Both the position numbers and the translations under genes were made by a program. Positions 1 to 7,874 of a stretch of DNA of 8,951 nucleotides are shown piece after piece. Source of the DNA: an uncultured Geobacteraceae bacterium (GTDB taxonomy: Bacteria; Desulfobacterota; Desulfuromonadia; Geobacterales; Pseudopelobacteraceae); the NCBI GenBank assembly GCA_903879825.1, contig CAIRND010000450.1, positions 1-8,951 of the forward strand, written 5' to 3'. Within the stretch, counting starts at the first letter, position 1. Every line of letters begins with the position of its first letter. The notes beneath the pieces are model-generated. The model had not been told where the DNA came from, searched no databases, and worked only from the letters and a program-made list of their open reading frames with translations.

Positions 1-7
1 AGGTCTT

Positions 8-895
8 ATGCCACGCATCGTCACCATCATAAATATTCTTCTGGGAATCGTCATCATTGCCCTGTTGGCCGGCATAACTACGGGACGTCTGGCCGCTCAC
101 CTCGGTAAGGCTTTCGTGCCGAAAGGCACTCCAGCGTCTGCCGCTCCCGCATCCGCCGCTCTGCGCACAGAAGATCTCCCCTTTTATGCACCCATCCTTA
201 CCGGCGGACTATTTGGAAAAGCGACGGCCGGTTCCCTGACGTTAATCACGAATACTCCGGCAGCGGTGGCAGTGCAGGCTGCTCCGGTGACGGCACCGGC
301 TGAGCTGATGCTGCTTGGTACTGTTGTCGGCTCTTTTCGGGAAACCTTTGCTCTGGTGCGTCATATGACCAAGCAGGAAGAGCGGGTGTTTCGGTTAGGC
401 GATATGGTTTTCGACGCCGGACGCTTGGTAGAGGTTGGTAAGGAACGGGCTTTTATCGTTATCAACAACAAAAAAGTCGAACTGCTGACTCCCATGACTC
501 CGCCGGCTGCGGTCGCTCCCACTGCGCCGTCGCCAGGTACCGGAAGCAAAGGCGTCGCAGTGGCGAGTTCCGGTGCCGGCAGCTTTATTATCGATCAACG
601 GGCTCTTAATGCCGCACTTGACAATCCGGCTCAGGCGATGAGTGATGCCCGCCTTCTGCCGAGTCAGAAGGATGGCAAGGTCGAAGGTTTTCGCGCTTCA
701 GAGGTGAAACCGAATGGTCTGTTTACAATGATCGGAATTAAAAACGGGGATATTCTGCTCCGACTCAACGATTTTCCGATGGATTCACCGGACAAGGCGC
801 TGCAGTCATTCATTGCACTTAAGGGGCAAAGCCGGCTGAAGCTCGATATAATCCGCGACGGACAGCCGCAAACGTTCAACTACGATATACGGTAA
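8..895 (+). CDS. gspC: Type II secretion system inner-membrane protein GspC (HR and PDZ domains)
   Basis: This 295-residue protein has the GspC architecture. A single membrane helix lies at about residues 4-24 after a very short cytoplasmic N-terminus. A Pro/Ala-rich periplasmic linker follows (about 35-98). The homology region is at about 99-162 and starts with LMLLGTVVGS; in the family this all-beta domain contacts the N0 domain of the secretin GspD. After a second Pro/Ala/Gly linker (163-190) comes a PDZ-type domain (about 192-295), recognisable from GLFTMIGIKNGDILLRLND followed by a helix and the final strands. GspC is known to link the inner-membrane platform to the secretin and to help recruit substrates. 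The ATG at base 8 is preceded by AGG at bases 1-3, and little upstream sequence is visible, so a start before the window cannot be excluded, although the membrane helix fits this one. gspD follows 55 bases later. The order C-D-E-F supports T2SS over a type IV pilus. Confidence 0.9.
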   Translation: MPRIVTIINILLGIVIIALLAGITTGRLAAHLGKAFVPKGTPASAAPASAALRTEDLPFYAPILTGGLFGKATAGSLTLITNTPAAVAVQAAPVTAPAELMLLGTVVGSFRETFALVRHMTKQEERVFRLGDMVFDAGRLVEVGKERAFIVINNKKVELLTPMTPPAAVAPTAPSPGTGSKGVAVASSGAGSFIIDQRALNAALDNPAQAMSDARLLPSQKDGKVEGFRASEVKPNGLFTMIGIKNGDILLRLNDFPMDSPDKALQSFIALKGQSRLKLDIIRDGQPQTFNYDIR

Positions 896-939
896 AACCA
901 TTTTTTTGCGGCTCTGCTCAAGGAATGGGAAGTACAACC

Positions 940-945
940 GGGAGG
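940..945 (+). promoter_or_regulatory. Shine-Dalgarno site that decides the gspD start
   Basis: GGGAGG lies 5 bases upstream of the TTG at 951. The longer in-frame reading from the TTG at 906 has only a T-run before it, no purine-rich site, and would bury the signal peptide behind 15 extra residues. This site therefore supports 951 as the start of gspD. Confidence 0.7.
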
Positions 946-950
946 CACTC

Positions 951-2858
951 TTGACACGATTCTTACGACAGACACTTTGCACTCTATTCCTGATGACAGC
1001 CTTCTTTTCCTCTCCGGCCCTGGCTGCCGGCGGCAAGGGGGTCGTGCTGAATTTTAACGAAGTGGATATATCCACTATGGTGAAGTTCATCAGCGACCTG
1101 ACCGGCAAAAACTTCATCCTCGATGACCGGGTAAAAGGGAAAATATCGGTGTATTCTCCTTCAAAACTCTCAATCGAAGAGGCCTATAACGTATTCACTT
1201 CGGTACTCGAATTGAAAGGTTTCACCGTTGTGCAGAGTGGAAAAGTCGCTAAGATTGTTCCTTCTGCGGCTGCCAAACAGTCAGGCTTTAAGCTGCTGAC
1301 CCAAGGGGAACAGGCACCTGTCAATGAGAGTTATGTTGCCCAGGTAACCAAGCTGGATTATATCACCGCCTTGGAAGCGGTCACCTTTCTGCAACCGATG
1401 ATTTCCAAAGATGGCCACCTTTCGGCATTTGGTCCGGGCAATCTGCTCCTGATGGTTGATTCTTCCATCAATATCCGTAAGCTGCATGGCATTTTACAGA
1501 CGATTGACACCGAGCGAACTCGCGAAGGCCTCGAAATTATCTATCTGAAAAATGCTTCGGCTGAAAACGCTGCAACCACGGTCAAACAGTGGCTGAGCGG
1601 TTCCGATGCGAAAGGCGGCGCCCAGCCTGCTGCGGTGCCTGGCGGGAGCAGTTCGACAAGTGTTCTGGCCGACCTGCGTCTGAATGCCCTGCTGATATTT
1701 GGCAATGACGCGATTAAAAAATCGATTCGCGAGCTGGTTGCAAAATTGGATGTCGCACCACCTGAAGTAAACAGTAAAGTGAATGTCTATTACCTCGAAA
1801 ACACCGATGCCACCGAGATGGCAAAGGTACTGGACGGCGTAGTTAAAGGTATGACTGCCGCCGCACCCGCCGCCACGCCTCAGACGTCGCCATTTGACAG
1901 CGGCAAGGTCACCATCACTGCCGATAAAGCTTCAAATTCCCTGGTGATCATGGCCTCCCCCACTGACTACAGTAACCTGGTGCAGGTAATAAAAAAGCTG
2001 GATCGGCGCAGTAAACAGGTTTTTGTGCAGGTGCTGATTGCTGAAGTGTCACTGGATAAATCGCGTAATCTCGGCGTACAGGTGGGAATAATGGGGGCCG
2101 GAGCCAGTGGTAGTGTCGCTGGTGGCGGGATGTATGACCCCTTCAATGCACTGACCTCTATGCTCTCCACTGCTGGTTCCGGCACCGGAGGCATTGCGAC
2201 CCTGCTCAGTGGAAAAATTGGCACTAAACCGTTAAATGTTGCTGCCGTTGTCCAGGCGCTGGATTCCAACGGTCTGCTCAACGTGCTCTCAACTCCAAAT
2301 ATTCTGACGTCAGACAATAAAGATGCAGAAATATTTGTCGGAGAAAATATACCGTTCGGAGGACAGTCCACCGTTTCTTCCGGAATCCAGACGTCATCCA
2401 CTGAGCGTAAAGATGTTGGTATCAACCTTAAAATCAAGCCGCAGATCAGCGAGGGCGATTATATCCGCCTCGACATCAATCAGGAAATATCGGCAGTAAA
2501 AGAAGTTATCACCGTTGGCGCCGGTCTGACGGATCGCAGCACTACCAAGCGTTCTGCCAAGACCAGCATCGTCGTGAAAGACAACGAAACTATCATCATC
2601 GGCGGACTGATCCAGGACCAGGAACAGGAAATAGTCAGCAAGGTTCCGTTCCTTGGTGATATTCCGTTCCTCGGATGGTTGTTCAAAACTACCTCAAAGA
2701 AAAGAAACAAGACCAACCTGATGATTATGTTGACGCCGCGCATTGTTAAGGATGACCGGGATCTGGCTGAAATGACCAGTGGTCAGCGGTTTAAATTCGG
2801 GACATCGGTTGACAACGTCAAACCCCTGGATGTGAAAAAAGAGATTTCAGGCAAATGA
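951..2858 (+). CDS. gspD: Type II secretion system secretin GspD
   Basis: Read from the TTG at 951, this is a 635-residue outer-membrane secretin, the channel through which folded T2SS substrates leave the cell. A signal peptide occupies residues 1-25 (basic start, hydrophobic core, SSPALA before the predicted cut). The periplasmic domains follow in family order: N0 at about 31-105, N1 at 127-186, N2 at 194-267 with a Gly/Ser/Pro loop, and N3 at 276-351 with an Ala/Pro loop. The secretin core runs from about 357 to 600, with a Gly-rich stretch after the first strands and the signature VPFLGDIPFLGWLF at 565-578. Only about 35 residues follow the core, so the C-terminal pilotin-binding (S) domain of enterobacterial GspD seems to be lacking. 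TTG at 951 was chosen over the in-frame TTG at 906 because of the GGGAGG site and the position of the signal peptide. The stop overlaps the gspE start (ATGA). Confidence 0.95.
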   Translation: MTRFLRQTLCTLFLMTAFFSSPALAAGGKGVVLNFNEVDISTMVKFISDLTGKNFILDDRVKGKISVYSPSKLSIEEAYNVFTSVLELKGFTVVQSGKVAKIVPSAAAKQSGFKLLTQGEQAPVNESYVAQVTKLDYITALEAVTFLQPMISKDGHLSAFGPGNLLLMVDSSINIRKLHGILQTIDTERTREGLEIIYLKNASAENAATTVKQWLSGSDAKGGAQPAAVPGGSSSTSVLADLRLNALLIFGNDAIKKSIRELVAKLDVAPPEVNSKVNVYYLENTDATEMAKVLDGVVKGMTAAAPAATPQTSPFDSGKVTITADKASNSLVIMASPTDYSNLVQVIKKLDRRSKQVFVQVLIAEVSLDKSRNLGVQVGIMGAGASGSVAGGGMYDPFNALTSMLSTAGSGTGGIATLLSGKIGTKPLNVAAVVQALDSNGLLNVLSTPNILTSDNKDAEIFVGENIPFGGQSTVSSGIQTSSTERKDVGINLKIKPQISEGDYIRLDINQEISAVKEVITVGAGLTDRSTTKRSAKTSIVVKDNETIIIGGLIQDQEQEIVSKVPFLGDIPFLGWLFKTTSKKRNKTNLMIMLTPRIVKDDRDLAEMTSGQRFKFGTSVDNVKPLDVKKEISGK

Positions 2859-4432
2859 GTACCGGCACTGTGAACGTTACTGATCAACTGGCAATTACGG
2901 CCGGTAAGCTGGGAATTAGCTGCCAGGCGGATATCCGCACAGATGAGGTTGATTCCGCACTGTTGAATCGTCTGCCGCTGACGTTTGCCCGTGCCAACTC
3001 CATTTTGCCGCTGCGCGAAGTAGACGGCGTTATAAGGGTTGCCGTTTCCAGCGCCGCAGGTCTGTTGCAACTTGACGAACTGCGTCTGCTGTTCGGCCAG
3101 TCGATTGAAGCGGTGCTTGTGCCGGTTGCTCAACTGACAGATGTTATTAACCACGTCTATGCGGGTGCCTCGGGGACCGCGCTTGATGTGCTGCAGGAAC
3201 TGCAGGGGGAAGATCTCTCCACTGTCGCTACCGAACTGAACAATCCCACTGACCTTCTGGATCTTTCTGACGAAGCGCCGGTTATTCGCCTGCTTAACTC
3301 GATTCTCTCGGAAGCGGTCAAAGAGCGGGTCAGTGACATCCATATCGAACCATACGAGCGGGATCTTCTGGTCCGTTTCCGCATCGACGGTATTCTTTAC
3401 GAAAAGCTCTCTCCCCCCAAAATTATTCAGGATGCTCTTGTTTCACGTATCAAGATTATGGCGGGCCTCAATATTGCCGAAAAACGCTTGCCGCAAGATG
3501 GTCGCATTCGCGTTCGGGTTGCCGGTCGCGATGTCGATATCCGCGTTTCGATCATCCCGACTTATTATGGCGAACGGGCCGTATTGCGATTGCTTGACAA
3601 GAAAAAAGGTATCCTGTCGCTGGCTGATATTGGTCTTGGAGAACAGAGCGTGCGGACGCTGGAGCGGATGCTGGAGCGGACAAGCGGTATTATTCTGGTG
3701 ACCGGTCCGACCGGTAGCGGTAAATCAACGACGCTGTACGCCGCACTGAATCGGGTTAATTCCAGCGAGAAAAACATTATCACTATCGAAGACCCGATCG
3801 AATACCAGATCAGGGGTATTGGCCAGATCCAGGTTAACCCTAAGATTGAATTGACCTTTGCCGGGGGACTACGCTCCATTCTGCGCCAGGACCCCGATAT
3901 CATCATGGTCGGCGAAATCCGCGATGCCGAAACGGCAGAAATCGCCATTCAGGCCAGCTTGACCGGGCATCTGGTGCTTTCAACCCTCCATACCAACGAC
4001 GCCGCCTCCGCGGTGACCCGTCTGGTCGATATGGGCATCGAGCCGTTCATGATCGCTTCCTCTTTAACCGCCGTTGTGGCCCAGCGCCTGGTACGGGTGA
4101 TCTGCCCGCACTGCCGAGAAGAGTACCGTCCGGTAGAGCGGTATGCTGGGGTGGATATCCCCGAAAAACTCTACCGTGGCCGGGGCTGCGATGCCTGTTT
4201 CGGTCTTGGTACCCTCGGACGAACCGCCATCTACGAAATTATGCCGATTGACCAGGAACTCTGTTCGATGATCATCCGCCGTTCACACGCCGGAGAGATC
4301 AAGGAATATGCGGTTGCACACGGTATGAAAACCCTTCGTGATGACGGTATTGCCCGCGCTGCTGCCGGAATTACCACTATCGAAGAGGTTTTGCGCGTCA
4401 CCCAGGACGATTATGCCGACGTTCCGCTATAA
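2855..4432 (+). CDS. gspE: Type II secretion system ATPase GspE
   Basis: This 525-residue protein is the cytoplasmic hexameric ATPase that powers pseudopilus assembly. The N-terminal part (about 30-105) resembles the GspE/MshEN N-domain that docks on GspL. The N2 domain follows at about 140-250 (DIHIEPYERD near 161-170). The catalytic domain contains the Walker A GPTGSGKS at 284-291, the Asp box ITIEDPIEY near 309-317, the Walker B DIIMVGEIRD at 348-357 with catalytic Glu354, and the His box TGHLVLSTLHT at 370-380. A zinc-binding module is indicated by CPHC at 417-420 and CDAC at 445-448. All motifs are intact, so the enzyme should be active. The type IV pilus ATPase PilB shares this architecture; the call of GspE rests on the neighbours gspC, gspD and gspF. 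The ATG sits in an ATGA overlap with the gspD stop and has only a weak AGG close before it, which suggests translational coupling to gspD. Confidence 0.95.
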   Translation: MSTGTVNVTDQLAITAGKLGISCQADIRTDEVDSALLNRLPLTFARANSILPLREVDGVIRVAVSSAAGLLQLDELRLLFGQSIEAVLVPVAQLTDVINHVYAGASGTALDVLQELQGEDLSTVATELNNPTDLLDLSDEAPVIRLLNSILSEAVKERVSDIHIEPYERDLLVRFRIDGILYEKLSPPKIIQDALVSRIKIMAGLNIAEKRLPQDGRIRVRVAGRDVDIRVSIIPTYYGERAVLRLLDKKKGILSLADIGLGEQSVRTLERMLERTSGIILVTGPTGSGKSTTLYAALNRVNSSEKNIITIEDPIEYQIRGIGQIQVNPKIELTFAGGLRSILRQDPDIIMVGEIRDAETAEIAIQASLTGHLVLSTLHTNDAASAVTRLVDMGIEPFMIASSLTAVVAQRLVRVICPHCREEYRPVERYAGVDIPEKLYRGRGCDACFGLGTLGRTAIYEIMPIDQELCSMIIRRSHAGEIKEYAVAHGMKTLRDDGIARAAAGITTIEEVLRVTQDDYADVPL

Positions 4433-5624
4433 AGCGTACAGTGCCACTGGTTCCTCGGTCGCCGGTACGGTTGAAGCCGATTCCGAACGTCAGGCGACGC
4501 AACAACTTAAAAGTAAAGGTTTACTACCGCGTGAGGTAGTGGAAGAGGGAGGGGCGGCCGGCAGTTCCGGATCCTTTTCCTTTCGCCGGGGAGTGCCGAC
4601 TGATGAACTGTCGCTTTTCACCCGCCGCCTTGCAACTCTGGTCGCGTCATCGGTTCCCCTTTTTGAAGCGATGGGTTCGCTCTGTGAACAGGAGGAAAGT
4701 GGTCTTCTGCGCCAGGCTCTGGTCCGGGTAAAAGAGCGTATTGCCGAGGGAGCATCGCTGTCGCGGGCACTGGCGGCCGAACCGGATATCTTTGGCGAAA
4801 GCTATGTCAGTATGGTGGCGGCCGGTGAGGCCGGCGGCGCTCTTGATGCCGTACTTGAACGACTGGCTGATTTTCTGGAAGAGCAGGAACAGGTTCGGAG
4901 TAAGGTGACCTCCGCTCTGGCCTATCCAATCCTGATGATTCTGGTCGGGGGCGGCGTCATGCTCTTCCTGCTGACTGTTGTCATACCCCGTATCGTGACA
5001 ATTTTCGAAGACAGTAAAGCCGCCCTGCCACTGATTACGATCATTCTGATCAAAGTAAGTCATTTTCTGCAAGGATACTGGTGGATTCCCACCGCACTGA
5101 TCATCGCCTCAGTCCCCCTCTACCGAAAAGCTATGACGCGCGATGACATGCGCCTGAAACGTGATACACTATTGTTGCGGCTGCCGATGGCCGGAGGGAT
5201 GCTGCAGCGTCTGATCCTGTCCCGTTTTGCCCGTGTTCTGGGCCTGCTCCTTTCCAGCGGTGTGCCGATTATGCGGGCACTTGATATTACCGGGGAGGTT
5301 GTTGTCAACCGGGTGTATCGCTCTTTTCTGCGTGGTGTCATGGAGGATGTCGCGCAGGGGGGTAGCTTATCCGGGAGTCTGAAGAAGAGCCCGCTTTTCC
5401 CCCCGCTTCTGGTACATCTGGCCGGTGTCGGTGAAAAAAGCGGCAATCTTGATGTGATGCTGGTAAAAGCCGGTGTTGCCTACGAACGTGAATTCAGTGC
5501 CCGCCTGACCCGCTTGATGGGACTTATGGAGCCGCTGCTGGTTCTGGCGATGGGATTTGCTGTTGGTATTGTGGTGCTGGCGGTGCTACTGCCGATATTT
5601 GAGTTGAATCAGCTGATTAAGTAG
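4413..5624 (+). CDS. gspF: Type II secretion system inner-membrane platform protein GspF
   Basis: This 403-residue polytopic protein is the inner-membrane platform component that contacts GspE and GspL and probably transmits ATPase motion to the growing pseudopilus. It starts with the typical MPTFRYKAYSATG motif. Two homologous cytoplasmic T2SSF domains follow, at about 65-170 (DELSLFTRRLATLVASSVPL) and 268-370 (LSRFARVLGLLLSSGVPIMR). Membrane segments are visible at about 171-192, 222-238 and 372-394. The length matches the family. The ATG at 4413 is preferred over an in-frame ATG at 4338. The upstream start adds 25 residues unlike the family and overlaps gspE by 95 bases, whereas 4413 has AGGA five bases upstream and gives the conserved N-terminus. 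The resulting 20-base overlap with gspE suggests coupled translation. PilC of type IV pili is the paralogous alternative; context favours GspF. Confidence 0.95.
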   Translation: MPTFRYKAYSATGSSVAGTVEADSERQATQQLKSKGLLPREVVEEGGAAGSSGSFSFRRGVPTDELSLFTRRLATLVASSVPLFEAMGSLCEQEESGLLRQALVRVKERIAEGASLSRALAAEPDIFGESYVSMVAAGEAGGALDAVLERLADFLEEQEQVRSKVTSALAYPILMILVGGGVMLFLLTVVIPRIVTIFEDSKAALPLITIILIKVSHFLQGYWWIPTALIIASVPLYRKAMTRDDMRLKRDTLLLRLPMAGGMLQRLILSRFARVLGLLLSSGVPIMRALDITGEVVVNRVYRSFLRGVMEDVAQGGSLSGSLKKSPLFPPLLVHLAGVGEKSGNLDVMLVKAGVAYEREFSARLTRLMGLMEPLLVLAMGFAVGIVVLAVLLPIFELNQLIK

Positions 5625-5628
5625 GAGG
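5623..5628 (+). promoter_or_regulatory. Strong Shine-Dalgarno site after gspF
   Basis: A perfect AGGAGG overlaps the gspF stop codon and lies 6 bases before the ATG at 5635. It is 62 bases from the ATG at 5691 that opens the FliK-like gene, too far to serve that start directly. It therefore most likely drives the short ORF at 5635-5700. Confidence 0.6.
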
Positions 5629-5634
5629 ACCGTT

Positions 5635-5700
5635 ATGGACTTCACCCGGATCCTGCACAAATTCACGGTTATTCCCTCCCTGACGACTATATGGCGTTAA
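5635..5700 (+). CDS. Candidate 21-residue leader or coupling peptide
   Basis: An ATG placed 6 bases after a perfect AGGAGG opens a 21-codon reading frame ending in TAA at 5698-5700. The peptide begins MDFTRILHKF and ends TTIWR; I recognise no family. Its last codons overlap the ATG at 5691 of the following FliK-like gene by 10 bases, in a different frame, and that gene has no Shine-Dalgarno site of its own. I infer a small ORF that lets ribosomes reach and restart at 5691. Two alternatives are possible. It could be the true N-terminus of the large protein, broken from it by a frameshift or sequencing error, or it could be a chance ORF. The frame of the large protein is open back to 5625 but contains no ATG, GTG or TTG there, so no in-frame upstream start could use the strong site. 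Confidence 0.4.
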   Translation: MDFTRILHKFTVIPSLTTIWR

Positions 5701-7874
5701 CACCGGACATTCAACAGCAGGTTTTTGACCTGCTGTCACGCGCTTCCAACATCTCTTTTGTCTCTGCGGATATGGAGGCAGGTCGCGTCAGTACACTTTC
5801 TCCTGGTCAACGGGTGAGTGCGGAAGTCCTGTCAAAACTGCCTAACAACCGGATCCAGGTCCAAGTAGGAACTGAGCGTTTCAATCTTGATCTGCCGATG
5901 GCGGTTCGCGTCGGGCAGACGTTGGAGATGACGTTTGTTTCCGGTGATCCCCGCTCAACCTTTGCTATTACCCGCCAGACAGGGACGCCTCCACCGGTAA
6001 CTCTTTCCGATGCATCCCGTTTACTGAGTCTGCTGGTTTCAAACGAGCAGTCCGTGGATCAGAAATTCCGTGCGTCACTCCAGAATATCGGCGGTATGCT
6101 GCGTAGTTCACTGGGCGAAACCGGAGTACTGGCCAACCTGATGGATGAGGCTCTGACGTATGGGGACACGGCGGCGTCCCGGCTAACAGATAATTCTGTC
6201 GTGCAGCAGGGTACGCGCCGTCTGACTCCGGAGCAGACGCGACTGGCAGCCTTTGAAGCCAATGCTGCCAACATTTTGCGTACGATAGCTCAAGATTCAC
6301 GCGTTATTCTGGTCGAGGCGGTTAATCGTCCGCTGACACCGGTGCCGTTCCTTCCGGGAGAGGAGGTCGAAGCGGTGGTGACCGGCACTCTGCCGGGGGG
6401 CAGGGTCTTCGTGCAGGTGGCCGGCACGGCGTTGGAACTAGTTTTGCCGCGTGCAGTCAGTACGGGGGACATGCTTCGCCTGACCTACATCGCATCAGAA
6501 CCGAAGTTGACGTTTGCCATACCCCGCACAGTTCCTGAGGGCGGTTCAGGGGTACTGAGTGAAGCGGGCCGCTGGCTGAGCGTGCTGGAACACAGTCAGA
6601 GTGGCGTGTCGAGCCAGCAGATGTACGTATTGGAACGGCTGAATACAGTGCTGAAAAGCCTCCCGCCTGATTCACCTGCTTTTACGGCTATTCTTGATGA
6701 GGCGATCACCTATCAGACGGTCATGCGCGGCCAGGCAGCTTCTGAGCAGAGTGCGACAGCCCAGGGTTCTCTTCAGTCCGCACTGCAGGCGCCTGTCGCG
6801 GCAGGTAACGGTATGGTGCTGAGCGATGACATGGCAAAACTCCTTCAGGCGGTGATAAAGGGCGATCGTCTGGCACTTCTTGAAACGATTAATCAGCAGG
6901 CCATGCCGTCCGGATTTGCACCGGGACAGCAGCTTAAGGGCGAGATTTTGGCCGCTCTGGGAGGCGGCCGTTTCATGGTTCAGGTTGCCGGGCGGAATCT
7001 GGAATTCATGCTGCCGAAGGGGCTTTCCCGCGGTGATATGGTAAATCTTTTTTTTATAACCGATGAACCGCACCAGACTTTCCTGATGGCCCGTTTTGGA
7101 CGGGCCGGAGATTCGCGTGTGAGCGACACCGGTCGTTGGTTAAGCAGTTTTCTCGGTGAAACAGCCGGTCAGGTTCCGGCTCAGGCTTCACTGGGAATAC
7201 TTCGAACGCTGCTGGCCGGACCGACAACCGATGCACCACTTCTGAGCCGAATGCTCCAGCAGGGGCTTCGGGAAAGCGGCCTGTTTTACGAATCGCATCT
7301 GGCCCGCTGGTTTGGCGGCGATTACCCGCTGCTAGATGTCCTCAAAGAACCACAGGGGCGTTTGTCTTCCCGACTGACGCAGATGAGTGGTGACGTTTCT
7401 GTCGTGGCTGATGAAGGCGTGCGGGCGGGAGCCAAGCCTGTTTCAACAGAAATCTTTGAGGCTCTCTTTAAAAAGGCGGGAACCGGAGTGACACATGAAG
7501 GAATAGCTGACCAGCGTACCCTGGCTGTAGTCGGCGAACAGTTGTCAACGCTGCAGAGCGGCCAGATAGCATTTCGGGGTGACCTTTTTCCTGGTCAGCT
7601 CATGAAGTGGACCGTTGCCGAGCGTGAAGCGGGGCGAAATGAATCTGGTGGTCGCGAGCGGACCTGGGAGACCAGCATTACTATCAGTCTGCCGCATCTT
7701 GGACCGGTCACGGCACAGTTACTGTTGGATGGAGCTAAAGTCACCGTTAAAGTCCGGGCAGAAAACGGTACGATAATTCCCCTTCTGGAAACCGGCAGAT
7801 CGCGTTTGGTTGAACAGCTTGAGGCCGCCGGACTTATACCGTCCGAGATGACTATTGACCATGCAGCAGCGTGA
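5691..7874 (+). CDS. FliK-like protein with C-terminal Flg_hook domain and three N-terminal repeats
   Basis: This 727-residue protein has no signal peptide or membrane segment, so it is probably cytoplasmic or exported by a type III-like route. Its C-terminus (about 630-715) matches the FliK-type Flg_hook domain: WETSITISLPHLGPVTAQL, then beta strands and a closing helix with LVEQLEAAGL. In flagellar FliK this domain binds the FlhB C-terminal domain to switch export specificity. Before it lie three copies of a module made of a beta-rich part (37-97, 221-279, 409-467; consensus around PGQ..., GGRVFVQVAG, LPR.VS.GD) and a helical part (about 105-165, 287-350, 477-541; GRWLS ... DEA.TY). The start at 5691 has no Shine-Dalgarno site and overlaps the 21-codon ORF upstream. 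The gene end overlaps the FlhB-like gene, which supports a FliK/FlhB-type pair. It may be a diverged FliK paralogue rather than the hook-length ruler itself; its role beside T2SS genes is unknown. Confidence 0.75.
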   Translation: MALTPDIQQQVFDLLSRASNISFVSADMEAGRVSTLSPGQRVSAEVLSKLPNNRIQVQVGTERFNLDLPMAVRVGQTLEMTFVSGDPRSTFAITRQTGTPPPVTLSDASRLLSLLVSNEQSVDQKFRASLQNIGGMLRSSLGETGVLANLMDEALTYGDTAASRLTDNSVVQQGTRRLTPEQTRLAAFEANAANILRTIAQDSRVILVEAVNRPLTPVPFLPGEEVEAVVTGTLPGGRVFVQVAGTALELVLPRAVSTGDMLRLTYIASEPKLTFAIPRTVPEGGSGVLSEAGRWLSVLEHSQSGVSSQQMYVLERLNTVLKSLPPDSPAFTAILDEAITYQTVMRGQAASEQSATAQGSLQSALQAPVAAGNGMVLSDDMAKLLQAVIKGDRLALLETINQQAMPSGFAPGQQLKGEILAALGGGRFMVQVAGRNLEFMLPKGLSRGDMVNLFFITDEPHQTFLMARFGRAGDSRVSDTGRWLSSFLGETAGQVPAQASLGILRTLLAGPTTDAPLLSRMLQQGLRESGLFYESHLARWFGGDYPLLDVLKEPQGRLSSRLTQMSGDVSVVADEGVRAGAKPVSTEIFEALFKKAGTGVTHEGIADQRTLAVVGEQLSTLQSGQIAFRGDLFPGQLMKWTVAEREAGRNESGGRERTWETSITISLPHLGPVTAQLLLDGAKVTVKVRAENGTIIPLLETGRSRLVEQLEAAGLIPSEMTIDHAAA
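5799..7313 (+). repeat. Three diverged protein-level repeats of about 185-190 residues inside the FliK-like gene
   Basis: Units begin near 5799, 6351 and 6915, spaced 184 and 188 codons apart. Each has a beta-rich half of about 60 residues containing a PG-Q/E start, a central GGR-x-x-VQVAG-like strand pair (less conserved in unit 1), LP followed by a GD or GQ turn, and an end like TFAI or TFLM. Each then has a helical half starting with R-W/L-LS and ending near DEA-x-TY in units 1 and 2. Similarity was seen by eye in the translated protein. The DNA has diverged, so the duplication looks old. Confidence 0.7.

Noticed and set aside
893..912. T7 run at 901-907 after gspC as an intrinsic terminator
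   Set aside because: No GC-rich hairpin precedes the T-run, and the gsp genes on either side belong together.
951..988. TTGACA at 951-956 as a promoter -35 box
   Set aside because: At 17 bases spacing the sequence is ACTTTG, a poor -10 box, and the site lies within the gspD start codon and signal peptide.
1967..2437. 156-codon minus-strand ORF opposite gspD
   Set aside because: It is antisense to conserved secretin sequence and its composition looks like a shadow frame; the other minus-strand ORFs, such as 2783-3343, were dismissed for the same reason.
3333..3701. 122-codon plus-strand ORF inside gspE
   Set aside because: It is a shadow in another frame of conserved GspE sequence including the Walker A region; the protein resembles nothing known.
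4338..4412. Longer gspF reading from the ATG at 4338
   Set aside because: The extra 25 residues are an out-of-frame reading of gspE, unlike GspF N-termini; the ATG at 4413 has AGGA upstream and the family start.
5625..5690. In-frame upstream extension of the FliK-like protein
   Set aside because: The frame is open but contains no ATG, GTG or TTG; the only candidate is an ATT with no suitable ribosome site.
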